Assembly: GCA_965248775.1 (NCBI GenBank)
Contig: OZ252150.1
Span: forward strand, 1,116,001 to 1,180,000
From: JBHHUI01 sp965248775
Lineage (GTDB): Bacteria > Chloroflexota > Anaerolineae > Anaerolineales > JBHHUI01
Length of the DNA stretch: 64,000 nucleotides
Direction of reading: 5' to 3'
Every line of letters begins with the position of its first letter. The stretch's first letter is position 1. This document shows positions 52,850-61,865 of the stretch, piece after piece. The notes under the pieces are model-generated. The model saw nothing but the letters and a program-made list of their open reading frames with translations, was not told the DNA's origin and did no database searches. Both the position numbers and the translations under genes were made by a program.

Positions 52850-53557
52850 ATGACAATATCAATATTGGGTGGCACCGGGCATGAAGGTTCCGGACTTGCC
52901 ATGCGCTGGGCGATTGCCGGGCACAATGTAATCCTGGGTTCGCGGACAATTGAGAAGGCTGAACGAGTTGCCAGTGAATTGAACGAACGCATTCCCGCCG
53001 CAGGTATCGTCGGTATGCAGAACAATGACGCAGCTGCGGCTGCTGACATCGCTGTGCTAACAGTGCCATATTCGGCACACAATTCCACGTTAGAGCATGT
53101 TCGCGACAACCTGCAAGGGAAAATTCTTGTAGATGTAACGGTGCCGCTTGTGCCGCCGCAGATCACAGTAGTAAATTTACCGGAAGGAATATCAGCCTCA
53201 TCGGAAGCCCAGGTGCTCTTGGGTGAGGGGGTCAGAGTTGTGAGTGCCTTCCAGAATATCTCAGCGGTTTATTTAAAAGATCCGGAAAAACCGATTGAAT
53301 CCGATGTATTCGTTTGCGGGGATGACCGCAAGGCTTGTGAGGAAGTGCTGCAATTGGCAGTCGCGGCTGGTATGCACGCTTGGTACGTCGGCCCGCTGGC
53401 GAACTCGGTAGCCGTGGAGTCTCTCACGCCGCTACTACTGGGCCTCGGACGTCAATTCCGGCGCTTGCGGGTCGGGGTTCAGATTACTGGCCTACCACGC
53501 GAGCGGATAACCTCCGAACCTGTTCCGCGTCCCGCGCCTGTCAAGCAGGATGAGTGA
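52850..53557 (+). CDS. npdG: NADPH-dependent F420 reductase
   Basis: The 235-residue Rossmann protein begins MTISILGGTGHEGSGLAMRW (NADP site) and has VILGSRTIEKAERVASELNE, AVLTVPYSAHNSTLEHVRDN and VFVCGDDRKACEEVLQLAVA, then GPLANSVAVESLTPLLLGLG near the end. This is the F420:NADPH oxidoreductase family (Fno/NpdG, TIGR01915). It exchanges hydride between NADPH and F420. It lies 28 bases after ssnA and overlaps cofE by 8 bases, so translation is coupled. Confidence 0.88.
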   Translation: MTISILGGTGHEGSGLAMRWAIAGHNVILGSRTIEKAERVASELNERIPAAGIVGMQNNDAAAAADIAVLTVPYSAHNSTLEHVRDNLQGKILVDVTVPLVPPQITVVNLPEGISASSEAQVLLGEGVRVVSAFQNISAVYLKDPEKPIESDVFVCGDDRKACEEVLQLAVAAGMHAWYVGPLANSVAVESLTPLLLGLGRQFRRLRVGVQITGLPRERITSEPVPRPAPVKQDE

Positions 53558-54323
53558 GCAGCTTTCACTTCAACTCACTGCGCTCCCGGAAATCCCGCTT
53601 ATCAAGGTGGGAGATGATCTCAACCGTATACTTCTGAAGGCTATCGACAAAACCGGTCTGGCTCTCGAAGACGGGGATGTGCTGGTGGTCGCGCAGAAAA
53701 TAGTTTCAAAAGGCGAAGGTTGTTTTGCCGACCTAAGTTCAATCGTTCCCTCGGAGCGGGCATACGAGTTGGCTGAGAAGACAAACAAAGACCCGCGTCT
53801 CGTCGAAGTCATATTATCCGAATCGACCGAAGTCGTTCGACATGCGCCGAACGTTCTCATTGTTGCCCACCGTCTGGGCTTTGTCTCTGCAAATGCAGGC
53901 ATCGATCGATCCAATGTGGACAGCGAGCCAAACAGCGATCAGGTCCTACTCCTTCCAAAGGACCCGGACAGATCGTGTGCCCTACTGCGCCAGAAATTGG
54001 AATCGGCAACGGGTAAACATATCGGAGTAATCATTAACGACAGTCATAGCCGCGCCTGGAGAGTTGGAAGCGTGGGGCTTGCCTTGGGTGTTTCCGGTGT
54101 ACCGGGTGTGATTGATATGCGTGGGAGAGCCGATCTTTTCGACCGCACCCTTCTCGGTACCGAGATCGGCAGCGCAGATGAAATTTCTGCGGCCGCATCC
54201 ATTTTGATGGGCCAAGCTAATGAAGGTCGACCGGCTGTGTTGGTACGTGGACTGCCCTATACATTGCGTGAAGGGAATGCGCAAGAATTAATACGACCGA
54301 AGAATAAAGATCTATTTCGTTAA
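53550..54323 (+). CDS. cofE: Coenzyme F420-0:L-glutamate ligase
   Basis: The 257-residue protein has the CofE pattern: DGDVLVVAQKIVSKGEGCFA (about 42-61), DPRLVEVILSESTEVVRHAP, LGFVSANAGIDRSNV (about 110-124), GVIINDSHSRAWRVGSVGLA (about 161-180), and GVPGVIDMRGRADLFDRTLL. CofE adds glutamates to F420-0 with GTP. It overlaps npdG. With cofC nearby it covers two of the later F420 steps; cofD and the Fo synthase are not in this window. Confidence 0.92.
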   Translation: MSEQLSLQLTALPEIPLIKVGDDLNRILLKAIDKTGLALEDGDVLVVAQKIVSKGEGCFADLSSIVPSERAYELAEKTNKDPRLVEVILSESTEVVRHAPNVLIVAHRLGFVSANAGIDRSNVDSEPNSDQVLLLPKDPDRSCALLRQKLESATGKHIGVIINDSHSRAWRVGSVGLALGVSGVPGVIDMRGRADLFDRTLLGTEIGSADEISAAASILMGQANEGRPAVLVRGLPYTLREGNAQELIRPKNKDLFR

Positions 54324-54332
54324 GGAGTTGAG

Positions 54333-54728
54333 ATGACAAATATCCCGGAACGACTTCGCTACTTGCTCGATGAAGAAACGAAGGCCTATCTATTTCTCTG
54401 TACGCTCATGCCTGATGGAACACCCCAGGTTACGCCGGTCTGGTTCAGCTACGATGGCACGAATGTGCTTGTAAATTCTGCCCGGGGCCGTGTTAAAGAT
54501 CGTAATATGATAGAGCGACCGGCAGTGGCGGGGCTTATTCAAGACCCAAACGATCATTATGGTTATTTACAAGTTCGTGGTTCGGTCGTAGAAAACATCG
54601 AGGCAGGCGCCGATCAACACATCCGCGATCTATCGTACAAATATCGCGGCCGCAGGGAATATGATATTGGCGATCAAACACGTGTAACTTATAAGATTGA
54701 GCCGCGCAGCTGGTTCCCGGCCAAATAA
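54333..54728 (+). CDS. PPOX-class F420-dependent enzyme
   Basis: The 131-residue split-barrel protein begins MTNIPERLRYLLDEETKAYL and has FLCTLMPDGTPQVTPVWFSY (about 21-40), VNSARGRVKDRNMIERPAVA (about 50-69) and KYRGRREYDIGDQTRVTYKI. This matches the F420-binding PPOX group (TIGR03618/FDOR-B type), which uses F420H2 to reduce substrates such as quinones or biliverdin. The nine-base gap after cofE and the cofC gene 20 bases later support an F420 role. The physiological substrate is unknown. Confidence 0.87.
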   Translation: MTNIPERLRYLLDEETKAYLFLCTLMPDGTPQVTPVWFSYDGTNVLVNSARGRVKDRNMIERPAVAGLIQDPNDHYGYLQVRGSVVENIEAGADQHIRDLSYKYRGRREYDIGDQTRVTYKIEPRSWFPAK

Positions 54729-54748
54729 GCAGCAATTGGTGCGCTGAC

Positions 54749-55369
54749 ATGGCAACTTGGGCGATTGTCCCGGTAAAATCGCTGAAGCGAGCGAAGCGTC
54801 GCTTCTCAGATGTACTCACTGATGACGAGCGTGAAGTTCTCGGCCGCAATCTTCTCATCCACACTCTGGAGGTCCTCGGCCAGTTGACTGAATTAGAACG
54901 TACGCTGGTTATCAGTCGCGATCCACCCGCCTTGCAAGTAGCCCGTGCGCATGCGGCCTATACAATAACAGAGACAAGAAAACAACGTCTCAATGGAGCA
55001 CTCGCACGCGCAACCGATATGGCGAATGCCTTCAATGCACAAGCTGTATTAGTGCTCGCAACCGATCTGCCGCTCGTGTCTGTGGAGGATGTCCGCGCAC
55101 TGCTCAGGGCGGCGCCCGGAGGTGATCCCGCTGTTGTAGTGGCTCCGGATCAGAAACGAGAGAATACGAATGCGCTGCTTGTACGCCCACCAGGCTTATT
55201 AAAATATCAGTTTGGGCGCGATAGTGTGGCAGACCATATGAGCCAGGCACAACGAAGGGGCGCGAATGTTTTCATCATGGAACGGCGAGGTCTGCAACTC
55301 GATCTTGATCGCCCGGAAGATATTGCAAAACTACGCCCCGAACTCAGCGGACGCATTCTGCCCAATTGA
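54749..55369 (+). CDS. cofC: 2-phospho-L-lactate (or PEP) guanylyltransferase
   Basis: The 206-residue nucleotidyltransferase has WAIVPVKSLKRAKRRFSDVL (residues 4-23), VLATDLPLVSVEDVRALLRA (Asp-binding loop, about 101-120) and PDQKRENTNALLVRPPGLLK (about 131-150), as in CofC/FbiD (TIGR03552). It activates 2-phospholactate, or PEP in many bacteria, with GTP for F420 assembly. It is part of the same plus-strand operon. After its stop a 111-base gap precedes the next gene, which may hold an internal promoter. Confidence 0.9.
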   Translation: MATWAIVPVKSLKRAKRRFSDVLTDDEREVLGRNLLIHTLEVLGQLTELERTLVISRDPPALQVARAHAAYTITETRKQRLNGALARATDMANAFNAQAVLVLATDLPLVSVEDVRALLRAAPGGDPAVVVAPDQKRENTNALLVRPPGLLKYQFGRDSVADHMSQAQRRGANVFIMERRGLQLDLDRPEDIAKLRPELSGRILPN

Positions 55370-55480
55370 CGTTCCCATCTTGACGTCGCGCCATGGCGGG
55401 AGTACAGTATTTCGCTCGGGGCCGGATTCCTCATTTGTCGCCCCAGCACCTACACGATTTCCCACTCAAGGAGGCCAGCC

Positions 55481-56494
55481 ATGGCAATTGAACGTGTAGC
55501 TCTTTATCTCCAAGATGCACATCCCCTGGAAGATGGTATCAAGTACGCACAATATGCTGAGGAGAAGGGATTTGAAGCAGTATGGCAGGCTGAGAGTCGC
55601 CTGGTTCGTGACGCAATTGTGCCTATGGCTGCTTTTGCCGCGACGACCAAACGTATCAAAGTCGGCTCGGGTGTCATCAATAACTGGACTCGCAATATTG
55701 GCCTGCTTGCTTCTACTTTTCTGACTCTTGATGATCTGGCTCCAGATCGCATCATTTGTGGGATTGGCGCCTGGTGGGACCCGCTCGCAGCGAATGTCGG
55801 CATCGAACGCCGCAAACCGCTGCTGGCAATGCGGGAGACAATCGAGGTAATGCGCCGTTTGCTCAATATGGAAAACGTCACATTCGATGGCGAATTCCAT
55901 AAAGTCACTGGAATTGAATTGGATGTGGTGCATGGCCGGCGCGAGGCGCGAAATGTCCCTATTTACCTCGGCGCGACTGGAATGAAGATGATGGAACTGA
56001 CCGGTGAGATCGCCGACGGTGCTGTATTGAATTATTGCGTTCCGCCAGAATACAATGACACCGCAATGGAGCAACTGGAAGTGGGCGCGAAACGAGGCGG
56101 AAGGACTATCGACGATATCGACAGACCACAACTCATCGTCTGCTCTGTCCACGAAGACCGCGCGCAGGCAATCCAGGGCGCGAAATGGCTCCTCACTCAA
56201 TATCTTGCGCAGCAACCTCATATCGCCAAAGCCTCTGGTGTCAGTGAGGAAATCGTCAAGAAGGTGCAGTCCATCATTGGCTGGCCGGCCACGAAAGAGC
56301 AAGTGCAGGAAGCGATGGAGTTCGTGCCGGATGACTTCGTGCTCAGAGTTAGTGCCACCGGTACACCGGACGAAGCGCGTGAGCAAGTCCAGGAATATAT
56401 CGACCGGGGCTGCACTTGCCCAATTCTCTACCCGCTGGGTGACCCATATCTGATGATGGACACGTTCGCAGTAGCTGACATGGACATCGAATGA
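55481..56494 (+). CDS. LLM-class F420-dependent oxidoreductase
   Basis: The 337-residue luciferase-like TIM barrel contains YAEEKGFEAVWQAESRLVRD (about 27-46), GSGVINNWTRNIGLLASTFL, ICGIGAWWDPLAANVGIERR, NVPIYLGATGMKMMELTGEI and GAVLNYCVPPEYND. The start follows AAGGAGG. This is the group near F420-dependent methylenetetrahydromethanopterin reductase-like enzymes. It would use F420H2 made by the upstream genes. The substrate is unknown. Its stop overlaps the thioesterase start (ATGA). Confidence 0.85.
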   Translation: MAIERVALYLQDAHPLEDGIKYAQYAEEKGFEAVWQAESRLVRDAIVPMAAFAATTKRIKVGSGVINNWTRNIGLLASTFLTLDDLAPDRIICGIGAWWDPLAANVGIERRKPLLAMRETIEVMRRLLNMENVTFDGEFHKVTGIELDVVHGRREARNVPIYLGATGMKMMELTGEIADGAVLNYCVPPEYNDTAMEQLEVGAKRGGRTIDDIDRPQLIVCSVHEDRAQAIQGAKWLLTQYLAQQPHIAKASGVSEEIVKKVQSIIGWPATKEQVQEAMEFVPDDFVLRVSATGTPDEAREQVQEYIDRGCTCPILYPLGDPYLMMDTFAVADMDIE

Positions 56495-56982
56495 CGGTAA
56501 AGCAACAGCCAAATTCGAATTACTGCTTTGTTTGCGGGTTGCAAAATGAGCATGGTCTGCAGCTCATATTTTATGACAATGGTGATGATCGAGTTTGGTG
56601 TGAGTATTCCGTCCCCGAAGTGTTCCAGGGTTTTCCAGGTATTACCCACGGAGGGATTGCTGCCTCGATTCTGGACGAAGTGTGTGGTCGTGTCTGCATG
56701 ATTTCAGATCCGAACCATTTCATGATGACGGTCAAGATGGAAGTGAAGTATCGTCAGCCGGTCCCGGTTGGAGTGCTCCTTCGCGCAGAAGGGACTCTGA
56801 TCAAGCAAAAAGGTCGCCTTGTCCAGGCTCGAGGTGAGTTGAAGCTGCCTGATAATTCTGTTGCAGTTGAAGCAGAAATGTTACTTGCCGATCTGCCCCA
56901 GGATGTGATGCCCGTAGACGGACAATTGCTCGCTGACCTGGGCTGGCACGTTCATGACCAAGGGTTCCTGAATAATGTCTGA
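56491..56982 (+). CDS. PaaI-like hotdog thioesterase
   Basis: The 163-residue protein starts NSNYCFVCGLQNEHGLQLIF and has the hotdog active-site helix GFPGITHGGIAASILDEVCG (about 52-71), then MTVKMEVKYRQPVPVGVLLR. These are 4HBT/PaaI features with an added N-terminal Cys pair (CFVCG). It probably hydrolyses an acyl-CoA. It is embedded between the LLM oxidoreductase and xdhC with overlapping starts and stops, so it is co-translated with them. Confidence 0.85.
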   Translation: MTVKQQPNSNYCFVCGLQNEHGLQLIFYDNGDDRVWCEYSVPEVFQGFPGITHGGIAASILDEVCGRVCMISDPNHFMMTVKMEVKYRQPVPVGVLLRAEGTLIKQKGRLVQARGELKLPDNSVAVEAEMLLADLPQDVMPVDGQLLADLGWHVHDQGFLNNV

Positions 56983-57805
56983 CACATCAATTTACCGCGA
57001 AATCCAAAGCCGCAATCAGCGTGGGGAAACTGTGGTACTTTGTACTGTTGTTCGCGCACGTGGGTCTGTTCCCCGCCACATTGGCAGCAAGATGCTGTTG
57101 TTTGCCGATGGCTCGATTTCCGGTACGATTGGCGGCGGTGAAATGGAAAGTCGTGTTATACAATCTGCTCTCGCAGTTTCACATGATGGTGAGGGACGCG
57201 TCGATACTTATCAACTCGTTGATCCAGCCAATGGCGACCCCGGCGTTTGTGGGGGTGAGGTAGACGTTTTTGTGGAACCAATACGACCAGAACCTACATT
57301 GCTTGTTATCGGCGCTGGGCACGTTGGCGCGGCGCTTGTCCATCTGGGAAAATGGCTCGGTTTTCACGTAATATTAAATGATGACCGTGAAAATTTCTGT
57401 AATCCGGAATCTGTACCCGGAGCAGACCGCTATGTTGTCGGTGGGGTGGAAGAGTTGACAGCAGATGTTACATTTCATCCCCAGATTTATATTGTGCTAG
57501 CGACCCGTGGTTTTCCCATCGATTTGCCACTCCTTCCGGAATTATTGAATCGGCCGTATGGCTACCTGGGTGTGATCGGGTCGCGGCGAAGATGGGCGAC
57601 GGCTGTGGATGAACTCGTAAATCAAGGAGTGAGTTCTGAAGCATTGGCAGACATACACGCCCCGATGGGATTGGAGTTAAATGCCGAAACTCCGAAGGAG
57701 ATCGCTATGAGCATCCTTGCTGAAATTATCATGCTGCAGCGCGGTGGAACAGGCGAGTCGATGCAAATGAAAGCTGACGTAATAAATCGTGCTGCGGTAG
57801 ACTGA
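56975..57805 (+). CDS. xdhC: XdhC/CoxI family molybdenum hydroxylase maturation factor
   Basis: The 276-residue protein has an N-terminal XdhC domain (VVRARGSVPRHIGSKMLLFA, then GTIGGGEMESRVIQ about 50-63) and CGGEVDVFVEPI (about 91-102). A C-terminal Rossmann domain follows: LLVIGAGHVGAALVHLGKWL, IGSRRRW, ADIHAPMGLELNAETPKEIA. XdhC binds the molybdenum cofactor, aids its sulfuration or selenation and delivers it to the apo-hydroxylase. It comes directly before the hydroxylase subunit genes. Overlap with the thioesterase is 8 bases. Confidence 0.92.
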   Translation: MSDTSIYREIQSRNQRGETVVLCTVVRARGSVPRHIGSKMLLFADGSISGTIGGGEMESRVIQSALAVSHDGEGRVDTYQLVDPANGDPGVCGGEVDVFVEPIRPEPTLLVIGAGHVGAALVHLGKWLGFHVILNDDRENFCNPESVPGADRYVVGGVEELTADVTFHPQIYIVLATRGFPIDLPLLPELLNRPYGYLGVIGSRRRWATAVDELVNQGVSSEALADIHAPMGLELNAETPKEIAMSILAEIIMLQRGGTGESMQMKADVINRAAVD

Positions 57806-57822
57806 ATTAACCAAAGATACTC

Positions 57823-59247
57823 ATGTGGCATAACTACATCACTGTACTCTCGTTGGATGAAGCGGCCCGACTTCTTGCCGAGTACCGCGAGAAAGCGCGT
57901 ATCATTGCCGGTGGCACAGACCTGATCATTGATCTGGAACGGAAACTTCGACCTGAGGTCGAGGTATTGATCGACATCACGAGGGTGCCTGGACTTGATG
58001 AGATATCTCTTGACGAAGACGGCTTCATTCAACTTGGGCCGTTGGTCACCCACAATCAATGCGTGGCTTCAAAATTGATCCAGGAGCGCGCGCATTCCCT
58101 GGCGCAGGCTTGCTGGGAAGTTGGCGCTCCTCAAATCCGTAACCGCGCGACTATCGCTGGAAACTTGATCACGGCCTCGCCAGCGAATGACACAATTACT
58201 CCGCTCATGGCATTGGAAGCCGAGGTGACCTTAATGTCGGTACGCGGTGCGCCTACGGTGCCGCTCGACGAATTCTATAGCGGAGTTCGCCGCACGATTA
58301 TGGAAGCAGATGAGCTGCTTTCTACCATCCGCTTTCGGGCGTTAGAATCAGACGAGCGTGATATGTTCATCAAGCTCGGCTTGCGTAAAGCCCAGGCTAT
58401 TTCGGTTGTGGACAGTGCTGTAGTGCTGCGGTTGGAAGAGACTCCCGAAGGCTTGCGCGCAAAAGATGCGCGAATCGCACTGGGTTCTGTTGCTCCCACA
58501 ATCGTCCGGTCCAACGCTGCGGAAGCCGTCCTTAATGGCGAATTGCTGGACGATGGAGTGATTGAAAAGGCCGCTACAGCTGCATCGCAATCCGCGACTC
58601 CCATCGATGATATTCGTGGGCCGGCGGAATACCGAACGGAGATGGTGCGGGTCACAGTAAAGCGTGCTCTCGAAGCCATCCGATTCAGCGAAACGCAAGG
58701 CTGGATACCGGAAGACCCTGTCTTGTTGTGGGGTGAGCACGAAGGCAGATCAGCCTCACAATTGAGCACTGCCTGGAATGCAGCCTCCGCAGCAATTGAA
58801 ACTTCCGTGAACGGAAAATCTTTTTCTGTGAACGGAGCGAGTGACAAGACCTTGCTCCGCATGCTGCGCGAGGATTTGAATATGATCGGCACAAAGGAAG
58901 GATGTGCCGAAGGTGAATGTGGAGCCTGCACGGTCTTTCTGGATGGCGCTGCTGTCATGAGCTGCTTGGTGCCGGCAGCACGTGCCCATCATGCCGAGGT
59001 GAAAACGGTTGAAGGACTCGCGACCAATGGAATTCTGCATCCTGTGCAGCAGGCTTACGTAGAAGCAGGTGCCGTGCAGTGTGGGTACTGCACACCCGGC
59101 CTGCTAATGTCTAGTGCAAAGCTGTTGGAAGAACGCCCGCGTCCCACGCGCTGGGAAGCCCAGCAGGCTATCACTGGTAATCTCTGCCGTTGTACAGGGT
59201 ATTACAAAATTCTGGACGCAATGGAGCAGGCCGGACAGAATTCGTAG
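57823..59247 (+). CDS. Fused FAD-binding and [2Fe-2S] subunits of a molybdenum hydroxylase
   Basis: At 474 residues. N-terminal FAD domain (1-about 290): ARIIAGGTDLIIDLERKL, GAPQIRNRATIAGNLITASP, DTITPLMALEAE. C-terminal 2Fe-2S domain (about 325-470): CAEGECGACTVFLDGAAVMS (first cluster, plus a following Cys) and VQCGYCTPGLLMSS with GNLCRCTGYYKI (second cluster). These are CoxM/XdhB-like and CoxS-like modules, usually separate genes in bacteria. In classical xanthine dehydrogenase the order is 2Fe-2S then FAD, so this fusion is reversed. It passes electrons from molybdenum to FAD. Confidence 0.92.
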   Translation: MWHNYITVLSLDEAARLLAEYREKARIIAGGTDLIIDLERKLRPEVEVLIDITRVPGLDEISLDEDGFIQLGPLVTHNQCVASKLIQERAHSLAQACWEVGAPQIRNRATIAGNLITASPANDTITPLMALEAEVTLMSVRGAPTVPLDEFYSGVRRTIMEADELLSTIRFRALESDERDMFIKLGLRKAQAISVVDSAVVLRLEETPEGLRAKDARIALGSVAPTIVRSNAAEAVLNGELLDDGVIEKAATAASQSATPIDDIRGPAEYRTEMVRVTVKRALEAIRFSETQGWIPEDPVLLWGEHEGRSASQLSTAWNAASAAIETSVNGKSFSVNGASDKTLLRMLREDLNMIGTKEGCAEGECGACTVFLDGAAVMSCLVPAARAHHAEVKTVEGLATNGILHPVQQAYVEAGAVQCGYCTPGLLMSSAKLLEERPRPTRWEAQQAITGNLCRCTGYYKILDAMEQAGQNS

Positions 59248-59259
59248 AAAGGTACGCAC

Positions 59260-59622
59260 ATGAAGAAAAGTTGGAGTTCCACCGGGCAGACAAACCTGGC
59301 CGATGAGGCCACAAGGGACAAGTTAAAACTAAATCCTGTCTGGCGTGGCGTGGGCTGTCTGCTCATCATTGCAATTCCTATCGCGAGCTGGTTTCTGGCG
59401 GACTTCATTCGCGTGTTACATTTTGAAAATCAATATGAATGGGGTATTCCGTATCTGTATGACGTAACTACATTTGAGTATAACGGAGTCCTGGCCGGGG
59501 CGGTAACTCTCATCATGTACGCCTTATTGACAGTTCTGTATGGCTGGATCGGACGACCCCAGCTAGGTCCTGAAATCAGCTATCGCGAACGTCCGCGCGG
59601 TAGGCCGCGCAAGTCACGCTAA
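59260..59622 (+). CDS. Small two-helix membrane protein in the hydroxylase operon
   Basis: The 120-residue protein has two membrane segments (about 31-48, GCLLIIAIPIASWFLADF, and about 78-96, LAGAVTLIMYALLTVLYGWI), a loop with HFENQYEWGIPYLYDVTTFE, and a basic Arg/Pro tail. It is not recognised. It sits 12 bases after the FAD/2Fe-2S gene and 23 before the large subunit, so it interrupts what would be a continuous hydroxylase. It may anchor the complex to the membrane or pass electrons to the quinone pool, but this is inferred from position. Confidence 0.75.
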   Translation: MKKSWSSTGQTNLADEATRDKLKLNPVWRGVGCLLIIAIPIASWFLADFIRVLHFENQYEWGIPYLYDVTTFEYNGVLAGAVTLIMYALLTVLYGWIGRPQLGPEISYRERPRGRPRKSR

Positions 59623-59645
59623 ATGTTCATGCCCGGAGTTTGTTT

Positions 59646-61841
59646 ATGGCTATAGGGGATTCTGCCGGCCGCATCGATGCCGTTGGGAAAGTAAAGGGAG
59701 AAACTTTATATCCAGGCGATATCGTGCGTCCGGATATGCTCCACTCGAAAATACTCTTCGCCGAGCGACCGCATGCACGCCTTAATCGCATAGACGTGAG
59801 TAAAGCAGAGGCAGCGCAGGGTGTTATCGCAGTCTTCACGGCAGCAAATGTACCCTGCAATGAATATGGCCTCATCATGCCAGATCAGCCCGTCTTGGTC
59901 GGGCCGGGTTCGGACAAGCCAGGTGCAGATGTCGCTCGCTTCGTGGGGGATCAAGTTGCTTTCGTAGTTGCTGAAACCGAGCGCCATGCTGAGGCTGCGT
60001 GCGAGTTGATTGAGCTTGATTGGGAAGACCTGCCGGTTGTCACCGATCCACGCGAATCCATACAGCCCGGCGCTCTGAAGTTATTCCCGGATCGCGAAAA
60101 TGTAATAAGTCATCTGCGAATAAAACGCGGCGATCTAGACTCCGTCTGGGATTCGTGCGCGGCAATCGTCGAAGAGATATATGAAACGCCCTTTCAGGAA
60201 CACGCCTACCTGCAACCGGAAGCAGGGTTGGCATATATCGATGAAGAGGGGCGCGTCACGCTTGAGGTGGCAGGACAGTGGACTCACGAGGACCGCGAGC
60301 AAATTGCGCATTCGTTGAATTTGCCTTTGGAAAAAGTGCGCGTGATTTATCCAGCTATTGGAGGCGCATTTGGTGGACGAGAAGACATGTCCATCCAGAT
60401 CGTATTAGGTCTTGCGGCCTTGCGCCTTTCTGAGCGCGGAATTCATCGGGCGGTCAAGATTATCTGGAGCCGTGAGGAGTCTATTCGCGGTCACCATAAG
60501 AGGCATCCGTTTTTCATCAAAGCCAAGTGGGGCGCCGACAGGGCGGGAAATATACTGGCTGCCGAATGTGAGGTCATCCAGGATGCAGGCGCTTATGCGT
60601 ATACCTCCACCAAGGTATTGGGTAATGCAACTGTTTCGGCGTTCGGCCCCTATGACATCCCGAACGTAAGCATCGATACCTATTCGGTTTACACAAATAA
60701 TATTCCCGGCGGTGCGTTCCGGGGTTTCGGTGGTCCACAAGGTGTATTCGCTGCCGAAATGCAAGTCACGCGCCTTGCTGAAGCTCTTGGAACTGATCCT
60801 GTCGAGATGCGCTTGCAAAATTTGCTCGACGAAGGCGTAAAGGCTGTCTTCAACACTCCACTGCCGGAGGGCGTTACGATCAAACAAGTGGTGCGAGACT
60901 GCGCCGCTTCGGCAGGATGGTCTACGAGGACAAATGGCCACAGCGATCAATCTGATAGTCCCATCGTACGCGGACGCGGATTTGCATGTGCATATAAAAA
61001 CGTTGGTTTCTCGTTCGGGGCACCCGAAGAGTGCTGGGCGACAGTCGAACTCATTGGAAATACCGAAATTGAACGGGTCGTCGTCAAACATGCCGGTGCG
61101 GATTGCGGTCAGGGGGCACATACCGTCTTCGTCCAAATGGCGGCACATGCGGTCGGGGTGCCGACGGAGAAAGTCGAGCTTGTTGCCTCAGATACTGCCT
61201 CGAGTAGTGATTCTGGGAGTGCCTCGGCCTCTCGCATGACATTCATGGCCGGGAATGCGATTAAAGGGGCGGCGGAAGATGCGTTGAAAAAATGGCAGGA
61301 TGAAGACCGTCCTGCAGTAGCAGATTACAGGTTCGTTCCGCGCAAGACCACCATACTGGACCCGGTAACCGGGGAGGCAGATCCGAGCATTACATACGGT
61401 TATGTGGCGGAATGTATCGACGTGGAAGTAGACATCGAGACCGGCCACGTACGCGTGACGAATGTGATCTGTGCAGATGACGTCGGTAAGGCCATTAACC
61501 CGCAGCAGGTCGAGGGGCAGATCGAGGGTGCACTTGTACAAGCCCACGGCTACGCTCTTCTTGAGAATTTCATCATGGAAGATGGCTACGTCCAGACCCC
61601 ATACTTCTCGAATTACCTTATTCCCACTGTCCTCGATGTGCCGGATAAAGTACAATCATTGATCCTGGAATATCCTGATCCACAAGGTCCGTGGGGCGCT
61701 CGTGGAATGGCCGAGATGCCTTATCTGCCGTATGCGCCGGCTGTCATCGATGCGGTCCATGATGCAACAGGAGTCTGGTTCAATCGCTTCCCACTTACTC
61801 CGGACCGAGTTCTGGCCGGTTTGAAAGCTGCGAAACAGTAG
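59646..61841 (+). CDS. Molybdopterin-binding (large) subunit, xanthine dehydrogenase family
   Basis: ATG 59646, 7 bases after GGAG, is preferred to TTG 59640. 731 residues. Motifs: FQEHAYLQPEAG (Moco-near Gln/Glu), PAIGGAFGGREDMSIQIVLG, NIPGGAFRGFGGPQGVFAAE (AFRGFG loop as in XDH, not the CoxL active-site loop), KHAGADCGQGAHTVFVQMAA, then GPWGARGMAEMPYLPYAPAV with the likely catalytic Glu. It hydroxylates a purine or other N-heterocycle, with electrons leaving through the FAD/2Fe-2S subunit. Selenium would be a labile Mo ligand, not selenocysteine. The substrate is unknown. Confidence 0.9.
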   Translation: MAIGDSAGRIDAVGKVKGETLYPGDIVRPDMLHSKILFAERPHARLNRIDVSKAEAAQGVIAVFTAANVPCNEYGLIMPDQPVLVGPGSDKPGADVARFVGDQVAFVVAETERHAEAACELIELDWEDLPVVTDPRESIQPGALKLFPDRENVISHLRIKRGDLDSVWDSCAAIVEEIYETPFQEHAYLQPEAGLAYIDEEGRVTLEVAGQWTHEDREQIAHSLNLPLEKVRVIYPAIGGAFGGREDMSIQIVLGLAALRLSERGIHRAVKIIWSREESIRGHHKRHPFFIKAKWGADRAGNILAAECEVIQDAGAYAYTSTKVLGNATVSAFGPYDIPNVSIDTYSVYTNNIPGGAFRGFGGPQGVFAAEMQVTRLAEALGTDPVEMRLQNLLDEGVKAVFNTPLPEGVTIKQVVRDCAASAGWSTRTNGHSDQSDSPIVRGRGFACAYKNVGFSFGAPEECWATVELIGNTEIERVVVKHAGADCGQGAHTVFVQMAAHAVGVPTEKVELVASDTASSSDSGSASASRMTFMAGNAIKGAAEDALKKWQDEDRPAVADYRFVPRKTTILDPVTGEADPSITYGYVAECIDVEVDIETGHVRVTNVICADDVGKAINPQQVEGQIEGALVQAHGYALLENFIMEDGYVQTPYFSNYLIPTVLDVPDKVQSLILEYPDPQGPWGARGMAEMPYLPYAPAVIDAVHDATGVWFNRFPLTPDRVLAGLKAAKQ

Positions 61842-61865
61842 CCCAATTCCCATATCGTATTGGCA

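Noticed and set aside
55466..56512. 348-residue minus-strand frame opposite the LLM oxidoreductase
   Set aside because: Shadow of a strongly supported gene in the long plus-strand operon; composition is not protein-like.
59646..61841. Selenocysteine in the molybdenum subunit
   Set aside because: The frame is open without an internal TGA. In this enzyme class selenium is a labile ligand of molybdenum, not a coded residue.
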